56,886 nucleotides of DNA. Origin: Actinomortierella ambigua. Taxonomy: Eukaryota > Mortierellomycota > Mortierellomycetes > Mortierellales > Mortierellaceae. The DNA lies in the NCBI GenBank assembly GCA_016098155.1, contig JAAAJB010000180.1, positions 1 through 56,886 on the forward strand, read 5' to 3'. The translations under genes and the position numbers were made by a program. Below, piece after piece: positions 44,695 through 55,420 of the stretch. Numbering within the stretch: position 1 is the first letter of the stretch; each line of letters starts with the position of its first letter. The notes beneath the pieces were generated by a model that saw only the letters and a program-made list of their open reading frames with translations, had not been told where the DNA came from and did no database searches.

Positions 44695-44961
44695 AATAGC
44701 AAACAAGATCCCGCAGGGATCAACAACAATAGTACATCTGACCATCAAGGCCCCAGAGCCAGAGCACCACGGTAACGTTTCACAGTATTAGCAGTTTTTG
44801 GATGGTGGTTGACTGGCTTCTGTGGATGATGCAGGATTGATAATAATGATGATATTTTGGCCTACCGTATCTGACCCAGTCCACAACAATGCTGTTTGTC
44901 GAAAATAGAATCATCAAAAGTAGACTCTGTGGCCAAGTGTCGGTTTTGCCTCATTCTATGA
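43535..44961 (+). CDS. UBL3: UBL3/MUB membrane-anchored ubiquitin-fold protein with CAAX box
   Basis: Exons are 43535-43688, 44426-44512, 44700-44771 and 44909-44961, giving 121 aa (human UBL3 is 117). The ubiquitin-like fold reads VTITFLLVSGKKTSLGF, EDVKRHVFEDWPKDWVDEM, LKILYLGKFLADDSTLE and GSTTIVHLTIKAPEP. This matches UBL3, including the EDWPKDW segment. The last exon encodes VDSVAKCRFCLIL and a stop. CLIL is a CAAX box of the geranylgeranylation type (final Leu), with a second Cys three residues before it that could be acylated. The protein should therefore be membrane-anchored. UBL3 has been described as a modifier that sorts proteins to small extracellular vesicles (from memory). The first intron is 737 nt, and the second ends in a long CT repeat. 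Confidence 0.92.
44641..44692. repeat. (CT)n microsatellite before a UBL3 acceptor
   Basis: About 25 uninterrupted CT units end eight bases before exon 3 of UBL3 and serve as its pyrimidine tract. A second shorter CT run lies at about 45123-45177, downstream of the gene. Confidence 0.9.
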
Positions 44962-45126
44962 TCGCCATCCTGTCCTCCCACCCACCCCCCAAGCAAAGGA
45001 AGAGAGTGTGGGGCACCCCTATCTTACCCGTTGTCACCCTCTTCTTTCACCGCTCTCTCCACAATCCATTGTCATATTTGGTCTCCATAGCCCCACATAT
45101 TGTAGCCTCGGTATTCAACACCTCTC

Positions 45127-45168
<42 letters not shown>

Positions 45169-45385
45169 TCTCTCTCGTCCTACCACTCTCAAAAAAAAAG
45201 CGTATTTCAAGTAGGACAATCCACACAGTATTTCTCCTGGGCATTACATTCGCGGGAGTGGGAATCACTATTTTTACTTGTTTGTTTGTTTCCTCCTCTT
45301 CCTCCTTTCCCCTTTGGCCTGTGTAGAATGATCACACACTGCATGCTCGTTGTGATAAACCTCTTTTTTTTTATTTATTTTTTGC
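44962..45385. other. Convergent intergenic spacer
   Basis: CT-rich 3' flanks of UBL3 and the molybdenum cofactor sulfurase gene. No gene is recognised. Confidence 0.5.
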
Positions 45386-48300
45386 TCACGCTGAAGAGTG
45401 GTTCAAGGTGCGAATCCGATCCCCCACCTGAACCTGGTAGGGTGCAACAGACAAGTCGGCACGATGGAGCATATGCATGCCAAAGAAGATTTGGCCACCA
45501 GCGGCCTTACGATGTTTCGACAATGCCAAAAACACATCGTTGTTCTTCGTTGCTCGCTTCTGATCAATCGTCACCATATGGCATCGTCGACATGGGCCCA
45601 GGATATCAAACACTTGCCGTCCAATCTGGATCCGCGACCATCGGTCCTCTTCAAACCCGACCCCTTGGCCCCGTGTCACAAAATTGGCTCGGAAACTGTC
45701 TGACGTAAACTCGTGTCGTCGTCGTCGAAGGGCTTCTTCATCATTGTCCCCCTCATCTTGCTGTTGTTGCTGTTGTTGCTGTTGTTGCTCTACTTCTCCC
45801 TCCTGCCTTGATGAGGTCAGAGTTTGATGACGACCATCCGCTTCTCCTCTACTGCGTTCATCGATCCACGCCTGAACACGCTCAACGCTCTTATGCGCAA
45901 TCAGCAAGAAGGGCGACTCGTTCGTTAGTGTGATTGGAGCCCCCTGCGGTGCATTCAAATGTGCCTTGACATGCCGCGTCGACACCGGCAAACGCGCACT
46001 GCCACTCCCACCATTTCCTTCCATCCTTCCATCATCCTTGTTTGTCGTGGCGGGCGAAGGCTGGCGGACTAGTCGGCAGTCATGGCCCAGGAACTTTGAG
46101 AACCATGCATGGATCTGTGGATCCTCGTAAGAAATCACCTTGGTGCAGTCCCCACAGACGCGCGACGACGATGCCTGGAAGGGCTGCGTCGCCTCTAGTG
46201 CCTCCAGCGAAATAATCAACTGGCGTTCGTGGCCATCTTCCTTGCTTTGTGGTGCACAAGAGGAAGATTCTTGCACAAGCATGCTATCCGAGCCGCCACC
46301 ATCACCATCACCGCCACCATCTTGCAATGCTGGCGAAGACGGCCGCCGAGGGCTTGGTGGGGGCGTGCTCAACGCCGTCGATCCGCGAAGACGACCATCG
46401 CTTTTGGCCTTGTCTTGGTCATGTCCCAGCCCGTCATCAATCTCGATGATCATGATATGACGATCTAACAAGACCTCGGTCCGAATCAGACACATTCTTG
46501 GGAACCGTTTCTGGGTCATAGCGGCACCCGTGGCAGCATCGACCAACATCCACTCGCGGTCATAGCGAAGGCCATGGCGCTCGATTGGCCAAGGCTTGTT
46601 GAGAGGGATCTTGTAGCCACGACAGGATTTGATCGGGTAAATGACGAGCGAGTCGACCTCGATTGTTGCCTCATCATCTTTTTGTGAGTGACAGTGCTCG
46701 CTACCAACCCCAGAGCCTAGCAGGTCGATCACGGCCGTCGGATCAGAGGTCTCGACAAAGTACTCGGAGATAAAGTCTAGGAGATACAGCACATCTTGCG
46801 CCGTCGACATAGCACCGAGTGAGACCCGAATGGAGCCCGTGGGCTTGTCGTCCAGAATATCCGTGTCATCCCAGCAAACATGTCCAGCCTAGAGATGAGT
46901 GTCGCATCAGCAATGTAGGAAAAATATTGAATAAGTAAAACAACGAACAGAAAGTTGACTGTCTTTTATCTCCGCACGTCTTCCCATCTTCCTTGACAAA
47001 AAAGAGAAAAGAATAGAAAAAAAGGCACATCTCCTCACCTCAAGGTTCTTCATGAGCTGGTCGGCAGAAAGGTCCAGCCACCGTTGCATCGATCCTGGGT
47101 TACAGAACCCGCCTGTCCGAACATGGATTCCCTTCATGCTTGCCAGCTGCTCGACCTGGCCATAGCCGATCCACTTGCCATTGCTCTGCTTGACATTGAA
47201 ATTGATGATCGGTCCATACTGAGTTGGGTCTCCCACCAGGCTCGAGGGCCCGTCCACTCGGTCTTGGTCACCTTGCTCAATGTACAACGCACAAACCGGC
47301 GCACCATTCCAATGCCTCAACTGCCGAAGACCATCATACAACAGCCGATGCAACGCTGTCACATGGGCGCTCACCCGCTCTCGGTAGTCTTTGCTGCTGT
47401 CATCATCATCATCCTCTCCATAGAGAGTCTTGGCCGTCGCAAACGCATGTTCAAGTCCAACGATATCCAGGAAATTCAGCGTGCCGTCCTCGAACCGTCC
47501 ATGCAACTCGTCGCGATAGACCTGCCAGTCGGCAGTCGAGGCGATGGCCGACACAGATCCTCCACCGAAATACCGCTGTTTCAACAACAGATCCCGATGT
47601 TCCGTCTTGACAATCAAACAGCCGAGCCCCGTAGGGAACCCAAACATCTTGTAAAAGCTCACGACCATGAAATCCGGTGCCGTGTCTAGATCCGAGAGCG
47701 AGAGTGCTGACGTCATCACGTACGAGGCGGCATCCAGCAGGACCAGCGTCTTGGACGTCCTGGATGAAAACTGCTCGCGTATGACTTTTGACCATGATAA
47801 GGGGAACCGCCGGCCGCTAAAGTTGCATTGAGCTGGGTAGGCGAAGAGGTTGTAGGAGGTGGATGGGATCGTCGTCATCGTGTCGTCATCGTCGTTGTTG
47901 GTGTTGTTGTTGTTGTTGTTCGATCCATCCTCTTCCTCGTCATTGTCATTTTCGCTCGTAGACACTGAAGATGACTGGTATGATTGTTGTTGTCCCAAGC
48001 GAGCTTCGATTGTAGCTTGGTCCAGTGTCTCCACCTGAATCGCCTTGGACGGATCGTCAGCCAAGGCTCGGAGCCCGACCAAACTCGTATGGGCCTCACG
48101 GAGCAGCATCAATCGACTAGCCGCCTTGCGATGCGGCTTTTGCCGCTGCCCTTCTTGTTGTTGTTGTTGCTGTTCATGTTGTCGACGTGATACCTCGTCG
48201 GCCATGGTCCAAGGAAATGCTTCGCCGACAAGCTTGATGGCCGCAGTGGCATTAGCAGTGAATATGACGTCCCACTCGCCACGAGTCGAGGCTCCAAAGT

Positions 48301-48703
48301 GTTCCAAGATCTGCCGTCGGACGGCGTTGATGCGGGCGGATGTCGCTTGGGAGGATGGTGATTTTGAGTGAGGGTTGGCGTACAGGTGTTGAGTCAGGTC
48401 GGCCGTGAACCGTTGGAGAGCGGCTTGGGCAGGTAATGTAGCACCGGCATGGTCCAGGTACACAGCATCTTTTAGTTGTGGAAGAAAAGGGATAGAAACA
48501 AAAAAGTGTTTGAGTGATTGGTGTGCGATATTGCATATATGCATGAGATGTGCGTGATAGAAGTGGACAGCCCCTTTTACCCTACCTTTAATCTGAGGGT
48601 ATTGTTCTTGACGAATGGTATCAATGCGGCCGTTATAACCGTAGCCTTGCGCTGTTGGACTTGCCAGGAATGATTCGAGTGCCTTTCTTCTTGCTTCGGT
48701 CAT
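45386..48703 (-). CDS. Molybdenum cofactor sulfurase
   Basis: Exons in transcript order are 48703-48586, 48468-47039 and 46888-45386, giving 1016 aa. The N-terminal NifS-like PLP domain shows VYLDHAGATLPAQAAL. The PLP-lysine segment is FMVVSFYKMFGFPTGLGCL and the conserved Cys motif is VRTGGFCNPGSMQRW. The C-terminal MOSC domain shows LVIYPIKSCRGYKIPLNK, YDREWMLVDAATG, LTNESPFLLIAH, and FVTRGQGVGFEEDRW with ILGPCRRCHMVTIDQ. It transfers sulfur from cysteine to Moco for xanthine dehydrogenase and aldehyde-oxidase-type enzymes, in the cytosol. It is longer than usual because of low-complexity inserts: poly-Gln in the PLP domain, an Asn/Asp-rich loop near residues 240-275, and another poly-Gln in the MOSC part. 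These lie in surface loops, so activity is probably kept. Confidence 0.93.
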
Positions 48704-50518
48704 CGTTGAGAGGTGAAAAGAGGTATATTGAAGGAGTAGAGAAGGAAGCGTTTTGCAGAAAGAACTGAGTGAGAGGATAGGATGGGTATGAAGAGCAAGA
48801 GCAGAGTGCGCTGAATGGAAGAGAAAAAGATGAGAGAGGAGGTGAATGAGCAAGTATAAAAAGGAAATGCAAGAATGAATGGAAAGCGGAAAGAGCTCGG
48901 GGATTGTGACCTGGAGGTAATAGAGTGCGCAAAAAAAAAGTGGAGTAGTACTGTACGTACCTGCTGTCAATTATCATTGTAAGTGGGTCACGCTCTTTTC
49001 TCACATTTTAGTTGTTCTTTTTGTGCTACATATTTTAGCCCCACAGAATGTGGGAGCCAATGGCAGGCAGCCATTGCTCCGTTATCTCCGTACCATTCCG
49101 CTTTTGCGCCAATCACCTTTCGACCTTCTTCCGCTCCCAAAGGGGTCAGGACACCTTGTGCCTCTCACCCACCAAAGGGTGTTGTTGTTGCTGTCGTCAT
49201 GTCTTCTGTTCTGCAGAAGGATCACACGGAGAGGAGATACCATTTTGACCCATGAGAGAAAAAAAAAAGAAGCAGAGAAAGAAAGAAAGAAAGAACGGGA
49301 CGAAAAACAAAAAACGTAGCGGCAGAGAGAGAAGCACTAAGCAGTCTTGCCAACACGAAAGACAAACCTGTAGCCCTAGGAACCTCGCATGATCATGACA
49401 ATGCGATGTGGCTGCTCGACTCAGCAGCACAGACCCATAAACTACATCTACACAAGTTTCCGTGCGTGTGGGAGGGTCATCGTGGATGCCTGTTTTTCAA
49501 TAGGAAAAGGAAGATCATTCTAAACTTGGGTGGCGTTTCGATTTTCGCCAAACATGAAGACAGCTTAACCAAGGTAAACATCGCCGCTCTTTTCTACCCT
49601 TGTTCGGAAAATGGCAAGAAAGAATGACAACCCCACTAACCAATGTTTTCGCGCTCCCTGTCGAGCAAGGCGAGCATTCGGAAGACAAAGAGTGTGTACC
49701 TTAACATTCAACGAGCAATAAAGGGGCATGCCACTCAGTAAAGGCAACATCAGATTCCTGCCCGACCGTATGCTAGCGTAAGTAGGACAGAGCAATAAGA
49801 GAGGAGACAAGTATTCGCATTGGTATTCCTCGATGAGAAGGGTCAGACTCGAGCATACTGTGCCTAGCTTGCAGGATGCGCCCCCTCATTCCTTTATCCT
49901 TCAGAATAGCAGATGATACTTGGACACCAACATGGCTGCAAAGGCCCAATGCGGATTCACTAGTTTCAATCATCGGAAGAAAGGGGGGGAGGGTCTGGGG
50001 GCATCTATCCCCATGATATGATGGTCGCATTGCCAGTGCTTCCCCAGGGTCTTTTGGTTCGCTTTCGTCTCCTACCTCCTCATATGATGAGGATATCATA
50101 CAAGGCGTGTGAAAGAGAATATAATAGAAGAGATTCTGCGGTCAGACCAGCATGGAAGGTGCTGGAACTGGGTGATTGTTTCCCAGAAAAGGCGAATCAA
50201 GAGCAGGTGGATGCTTGGCACTTGTGGGCACAGCAGATAGCAAGGTGGAAGAACCCTTTACGCGCACAGGGCCAATCAAGGCACTAAAATCAAAATGTCT
50301 TGGCACCCCCTCCTTTTTGATTCAAACTGTCATTTTTCTCTTACCGCGGTTGACAAGCTCGGCCCGCCTTGGCAACCATGAAGGTGCTCTTGGCATTCTC
50401 ATAGAGCATCTCTATAAAAGAACATGAAGCTGCTGCCAAGTTGCTCCACACCCCAAGCTACTTTCCTTTCAAATAAAGCAACCTTCCTTTTTTTTTATCA
50501 CTCTCTTTTTTTCCCAGC
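48704..50518. other. Intergenic; promoter of the His-rich gene at the right edge
   Basis: No gene supported. The segment upstream of the sulfurase start is CT-rich on the minus strand. A run of GAAA repeats lies near 49277-49300. Candidate short open stretches at 49023-49319 and 49406-49627 have no recognisable features. Confidence 0.45.
50409..50420 (+). promoter_or_regulatory. TATA box of the His-rich gene
   Basis: CTCTATAAAAGA lies about 100 bp before the ATG at 50519, a typical spacing for a core promoter plus short leader. It is one of the few clear TATA boxes in the window and fits a strongly or conditionally expressed gene. Inference from position and sequence only. Confidence 0.55.
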
Positions 50519-52735
50519 ATGTCTGCCAAAGTATGCGAGCCTTCGGGGCCCTCGCCATTCGGCAATGGATTCCCTTTCCATAGTCATCATGGCCCTCACG
50601 GTCGTCCTGGTCATCCTGGACGTTGCCCTCGCTCTCATGGCGAAGGACCCTCTGTTGGTCCGGACTTCGCCTTTGGACCACGTCCCCCTTTTGGCCCTGG
50701 CTTTGGGCGTCCTGACTTCCGCCATGGCCACCCTGGCGGCTTTGGGGCCTTTGGCCCAGGGCCCTACCGAGGCTTTGGATCCCCAGGCCACCCCTTTGGG
50801 CCTAGTCATCACGGTCGTCCAGGCTTTGGATTCCCCTTCCCTCCTCCTACTGCTCCCCCTGGTCCTCACCACCACCACCATCAAGGCCATCCTGACCACT
50901 TTCATGGCCCTCCCCCTCACTTCCCTCCCGCCCATCCCCACCACTTTCCTGGCTTTGGGCCATTCGGTGGCTTTGGTCATGGTCCCCACTTTGATCACCA
51001 CGACCACCACCACCACCGCCATGGCCGTCGCCACTGCTCCCGCCACCACGAGGAGCGCGATAACGCAGCTGGTGATGAGGAAGACAAGAAGGACGAGCAC
51101 CGCCGCCGCCATGGACATGGTCACCACCATCATCGCCGCCACCACCATCACCACCACGACTACCACCACGATGAGAAGAGCGACCAAGTCCGCGAGGAAA
51201 GCCAAGACGCGCAGACGATGGGTAAGCTCGATGACCGCTTCAAGAGCCAGCTGGAGCAACTCGAGACGCTCTATCGCGATACCATCCAGGCGATCGATGC
51301 CAGTTACAAGACTGCTCGCAAGGCTCGCAAGGATGCATACAAGACAGCCCGTAAAGCCGCCAAGCGTGCTAAAGGTACAGCTGATGCGGATGCCAACGCC
51401 GCTGCATCCGAGACTCTAGCTGATGGCCACCACGAGCTCCGCCAGGCCTTGAAGACCTCCAAGAAGGAGTGGAAGGAGAGTCGTGCCAAGGTCTTTAACG
51501 AGCTCCAGCACCAGATGGTTAGTGTGGCCTCGCAGATGGTCGAGGAACTGACTACCCCCGATGTTACTACCGGTAGCTCTTCAAGCATGGCTGCAGCCGA
51601 TGGCGTCGAGAAGGCCCCTGTTGCAGCAGACTCGCGTGACGCTAGCACTGTAGACGACGACGACGCCAAGAAACACGAGCAGGATCGATTGGCGTTCGTT
51701 CTAAAACTGCAGACATGGATTGCCGCTGCTCAGGACCGCATGGACAAGGCCAAACACGTCCGCAAGCAGCACGCTGGTGTGGAGGAGGAGCGCATCAACA
51801 AGCGTCGTCCGTGCCACCGTCGAGGTGGCCGATGGGGTTTATCTCCTTTGTGGTCATACGGACAAGGTCATCCTGACTTTTCTGACCATCTTTATGCCTA
51901 TGGTGGTCCACATGACCCCTCTTTCCCCTTTAATGCGGATGCTTCTGCTACTGCGACTCAATCTACTGCAGAAGGTCCGTTCGCCACGACCTCCACCGCC
52001 GCGTCTTCGTCCTCGCCCTCGTCGTCCTCGATGCCGTTCTTCTTCCGCCCGCCTTATCCTCTCGATTATCACCATGAGCACCATGGCGGACTTCCTCCCC
52101 CTCCTCCCTATGCAGCGATGCAGGGACCCTATCACCCTCGTCTGATGCACAAGATGGCGCGTCGTCACTTGAAGATGATGCGCCACCACGGCCATCCGAT
52201 GGACCACCTGGAGCGCAAGATGGGACGTGCCCGCCATGCCATGATGTGTGGCGGTAGTCGTCGCCATCATCGCGGTCATGACCATGGCTGCTGCCGCAAG
52301 GACAATAAAGATGCGGCACCAACCGCCTCCGCCACTGCTGCTGAAGGAGAGAGATCAGATTGCAACTGTGCTGGTACCAAGAGAACTATGGTGGACAAGG
52401 ACAAGAAGGGTAAGCGCAAGGCTGCGACGACAGTGTCGGACATGGAAATCGACGGAGCCGAGGCAACCGAAAAGCACAAGGGTGACAACGATGGAGACGA
52501 ATCGGACGCGTCCTGTTCTTCCTCTTCTTCTTGGTCTTCCTCGGGTGAGGAAGATGAAGATGAGAGCGATCTTGAGTTGGACTTCGAGCTCGGACTGGAG
52601 GATGACGAATTGTCCGAGAGCAATAGCGGTAGCAGCAGCGACGACGGGCAAGGCGGAGAGCAGGGCGAAGGCGTTTGCAGCAAAGATCAAGAGGGCAAGG
52701 ACGACAACCCAATGAACAAGAAGCAGGAGCTCTAG
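50519..52735 (+). CDS. His/Gly/Pro-rich protein with coiled-coil and acidic tail, unknown function
   Basis: A single exon of 738 aa. Residues 1-170 are Gly/Pro/His/Phe repeats (HGRPGHPG, FGPGFGRPDF, PHFPPAHPHHFPGF). Residues 170-240 are dense His with Arg/Glu/Asp, a likely divalent-metal-binding or pH-sensitive stretch. Residues 240-330 are charged helix with a repeated Lys-Thr-Ala-Arg-Lys-Ala pattern. A middle part has His/Pro/Met-rich sequence (YHHEHHGGLPPPPPYAA) and a basic MARRHLKMMRHHGH helix. The C-terminal 100 residues are strongly acidic with Ser runs. No signal peptide or membrane segment. I recognise no family. The disorder and mixed charge suggest a phase-separating or scaffold-type protein; that is inference. 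Two other frames are also open for long stretches, a side effect of composition. Confidence 0.7.
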   Translation: MSAKVCEPSGPSPFGNGFPFHSHHGPHGRPGHPGRCPRSHGEGPSVGPDFAFGPRPPFGPGFGRPDFRHGHPGGFGAFGPGPYRGFGSPGHPFGPSHHGRPGFGFPFPPPTAPPGPHHHHHQGHPDHFHGPPPHFPPAHPHHFPGFGPFGGFGHGPHFDHHDHHHHRHGRRHCSRHHEERDNAAGDEEDKKDEHRRRHGHGHHHHRRHHHHHHDYHHDEKSDQVREESQDAQTMGKLDDRFKSQLEQLETLYRDTIQAIDASYKTARKARKDAYKTARKAAKRAKGTADADANAAASETLADGHHELRQALKTSKKEWKESRAKVFNELQHQMVSVASQMVEELTTPDVTTGSSSSMAAADGVEKAPVAADSRDASTVDDDDAKKHEQDRLAFVLKLQTWIAAAQDRMDKAKHVRKQHAGVEEERINKRRPCHRRGGRWGLSPLWSYGQGHPDFSDHLYAYGGPHDPSFPFNADASATATQSTAEGPFATTSTAASSSSPSSSSMPFFFRPPYPLDYHHEHHGGLPPPPPYAAMQGPYHPRLMHKMARRHLKMMRHHGHPMDHLERKMGRARHAMMCGGSRRHHRGHDHGCCRKDNKDAAPTASATAAEGERSDCNCAGTKRTMVDKDKKGKRKAATTVSDMEIDGAEATEKHKGDNDGDESDASCSSSSSWSSSGEEDEDESDLELDFELGLEDDELSESNSGSSSDDGQGGEQGEGVCSKDQEGKDDNPMNKKQEL

Positions 52736-53926
52736 TTCATTTCCCCTCCCTCTCTCTATCCTCCCCTCCCCCCATTATTTTTTTTCATTTTCCCTTTAAG
52801 AGTGGTTGAATGGCATCATTTTGGCTCTTTCTGGTGGAGTGGACATGTTGATATGGGCTTTTTTTTATGAAACTTGTTCGATTCGATTAAAAAAAAATAT
52901 TGAAATCCATTTGCTATGTTCTATTGTGTGCTCATTTACTGCATGTGACCTTGACTTTATGTTGAATATGCTTGGGGGTGCTGAGATGGACAAAAGAAAC
53001 TTTTTTTGAGCATAGATCGTAATGGAGGAGTAAGATGTGCACTGACCACAGAGCGAGACCCATAGGAGGTGGGTAAAGCTCGCCTTTCCATGTTGGCAAC
53101 CACCACCCACAGGTATGAAAGGAAGGAATTGCCTTTGATTGGAGTGCTTTGATAAACGGAACGAACGAATCAAAAGCATACGGCACGCAAGTACAGAAAC
53201 ACATCCTCATACAAGAACGATCCCAGCGTGAGATCGAACACAACAGGGTGTAGTAGTGCATGGGGTGGAATGGCGCCATAACGTTGAAATGCGTGGCAAG
53301 CAGTTTGCAGCTCAAAGTTTTTACCATCTTTCGTTGGTACAAAAAAAAAAAGTGAGTTTTGAGGGCGTACATTTTTAGTTTGGTTGTAACTGCTGATCAT
53401 TCAAGGCGGAAGAAGCAACTTCTTTTTTTGTGGCCAGTTGACCATGAATGAGCTTTAGGTAGCACTCTCTAGCTTCTCTGTGTAGCTGTTGTGGTTCCTT
53501 TTTTGGGACATTTTAGGGGCGTGACACATATCGAAAGAACCTCTTCTGTGGAGAGAGCAGCGCGACAATATCTTCTCGCGGGGTTGGCACGAGAGCAAAC
53601 GAGCGAATTGGGTTGGATGGCCACCTCTACAATGTCTATTACCTGGAAAGCATCGCTTTGTTTGTTGTTCTGTTTAGTGAATGAAATGAGGGGGGTAGAG
53701 ATTGCAATGGCAGGGAAAGAAACCATGCAAACAATCCCCTCCCCTTTCCTTCGTCCCCTGCTGTGTACGGAGAGTATAAACTTTGTAGACAAAAGAGATA
53801 TGGCATCATTTGCCCATTGCATTGTATATTAATGCGCTCTACTACTCTGCCCATCATACAGGACAAGAGCGAGTGTGCACCAACCGCACAACCATATTGT
53901 GTATAGAGAGAGAATGAGAGTGTGAG

Positions 53927-53960
<34 letters not shown>

Positions 53961-55420
53961 AGTGTGCGAGTGAGTGTGAGGGTGTCAGAGTGAGGGTGAG
54001 AGTGAGAGTGGGTGAGAAAGGGGATAGATAGAGTGAGAGAACAATGCCTGCAATTGAAATGAACGGTGGGGCATCAGATGAATAGCAGTTATTATAATAG
54101 CTTGATAGTAGACAAGGACTTGGCTTCTACTGCTGATGCTCCCACCAGACTAAGCGTAGTACTTGCAAGCATAGAGCGGGGAGGGGGGGAAAGGGCTTGC
54201 AACAAGGTTTGTTGTCTTTGTCAACCTGCTACTATCTGCAGGGGGCAGGGATTAGCGTTTGCACCGAAGGAGACACCGAGACTATTATTGAGTAAAGGTC
54301 CGATTGAATTGTTCGTTTTAAGATATCTGGTTGAGTGGGATACTTCAGAGCGTGGAACAGACAGTCCTTGCTGTTGTTGTCTGTCCTCATATGGTTTGGC
54401 AATGACCATTTAAAAAAAAATGGCGACATTTCACGCGCGACTCTCACCATATCCAACTCTCGATCTAAAATTTTTTTTCTACTCCATCCCACTCCTGCGC
54501 ACTCGTGCTATCTCCGTTTGTGTCTGTGGGGAGGGGGACTGGACTGGACTGGTCAGTACAGTTTTTTGCTGTACACGCAAACACTTTTTTTTTCATGTCG
54601 AGATAATTCAGATGGGCATTCCTTTGTTCGCCTCGCTCGCACCGAGGAGAAACAACCGGACTAGAACTGACAAAGCAACGGTCGATCCATCCCCTCTCCT
54701 TTCCACCCCGTGCCTTGACTTTGGAGTCTTATCATCTACCACCTCGTCTCTCCCCTCTCCCCCTCTCTCTCTCCCTACACAGTTGTAAAAACCAGATGAT
54801 AGCCATGGCAGGGGAGACACTCTCGCACAAATGGAAAACTGAGAGTGCATGTTTTGTGGAGAAAGGGAGGAGAGAGAGAGGCAGAGAGAAAGGAATCGTG
54901 TTGATGGTGGTCCACGTTTGATCCTGTGTTTAGATCCTCCGTCATCTCGTTTGTATAGTATGTGTGTTTGTGTGCTCGATCCACCCTCGCAAACTCTTGC
55001 ACAAACACACACTCTCACTCGCCCACAGTGAACAGTAGAGTTTTGGCTCATTGGTCACCGCTGTCCTGCCCTCGCTTCCTTCTTCTCTTGACGATGCTCG
55101 CGCCATTCTGAGCACCTCTTTCGATTCGCCCAGATCAACCCTTTCCTCCATATTTAAGGCACCGGCAGCTCCCCCCCTCTTCTTCCCTTTTTCCACCCGC
55201 TCTGCTTTCAGGTCTCCCACCCTCTGTCTCCTTTCCTCATCCCCTCCTCGTCATCATCCACCTGTCTCCTCCCACCGTCTCTTTCTCACACCGTTTCGCT
55301 TCTTGCATCACCTTGGGGACATAGATAAACAAAACTTGATCCCTCTCTCCTATTTCCTCTCCTTCGTTTTGGCGACCCCTCCACTCCACATTCATCTTTT
55401 CCCTCGCCGCCAACGTTACT
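52736..55420. other. Intergenic, repeat- and pyrimidine-rich
   Basis: No gene supported over 2.7 kb. It holds a GAGAGT-type repeat near 53905-54025 and A or T runs near 52860, 52890, 53340 and 54410. A strongly CT-rich stretch from about 54680 to 55420 leads into the sulfate permease start and is probably its long 5' leader. Confidence 0.5.
53905..54025. repeat. Degenerate (GAGAGT)n microsatellite
   Basis: About 115 bp of tandem GAGAGT/GAGTGT/GAGGGT hexamers, imperfect, in the intergenic region before the sulfate permease. Confidence 0.85.

Noticed and set aside
50424..51419. 331-codon plus-strand ORF and 253-codon antisense ORF overlapping the His-rich gene
   Set aside because: Both are repeats of Thr, Ala, Val and Leu produced by the codon composition of the His/Gly/Pro-rich frame. 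They have no motifs and look like frame shadows.
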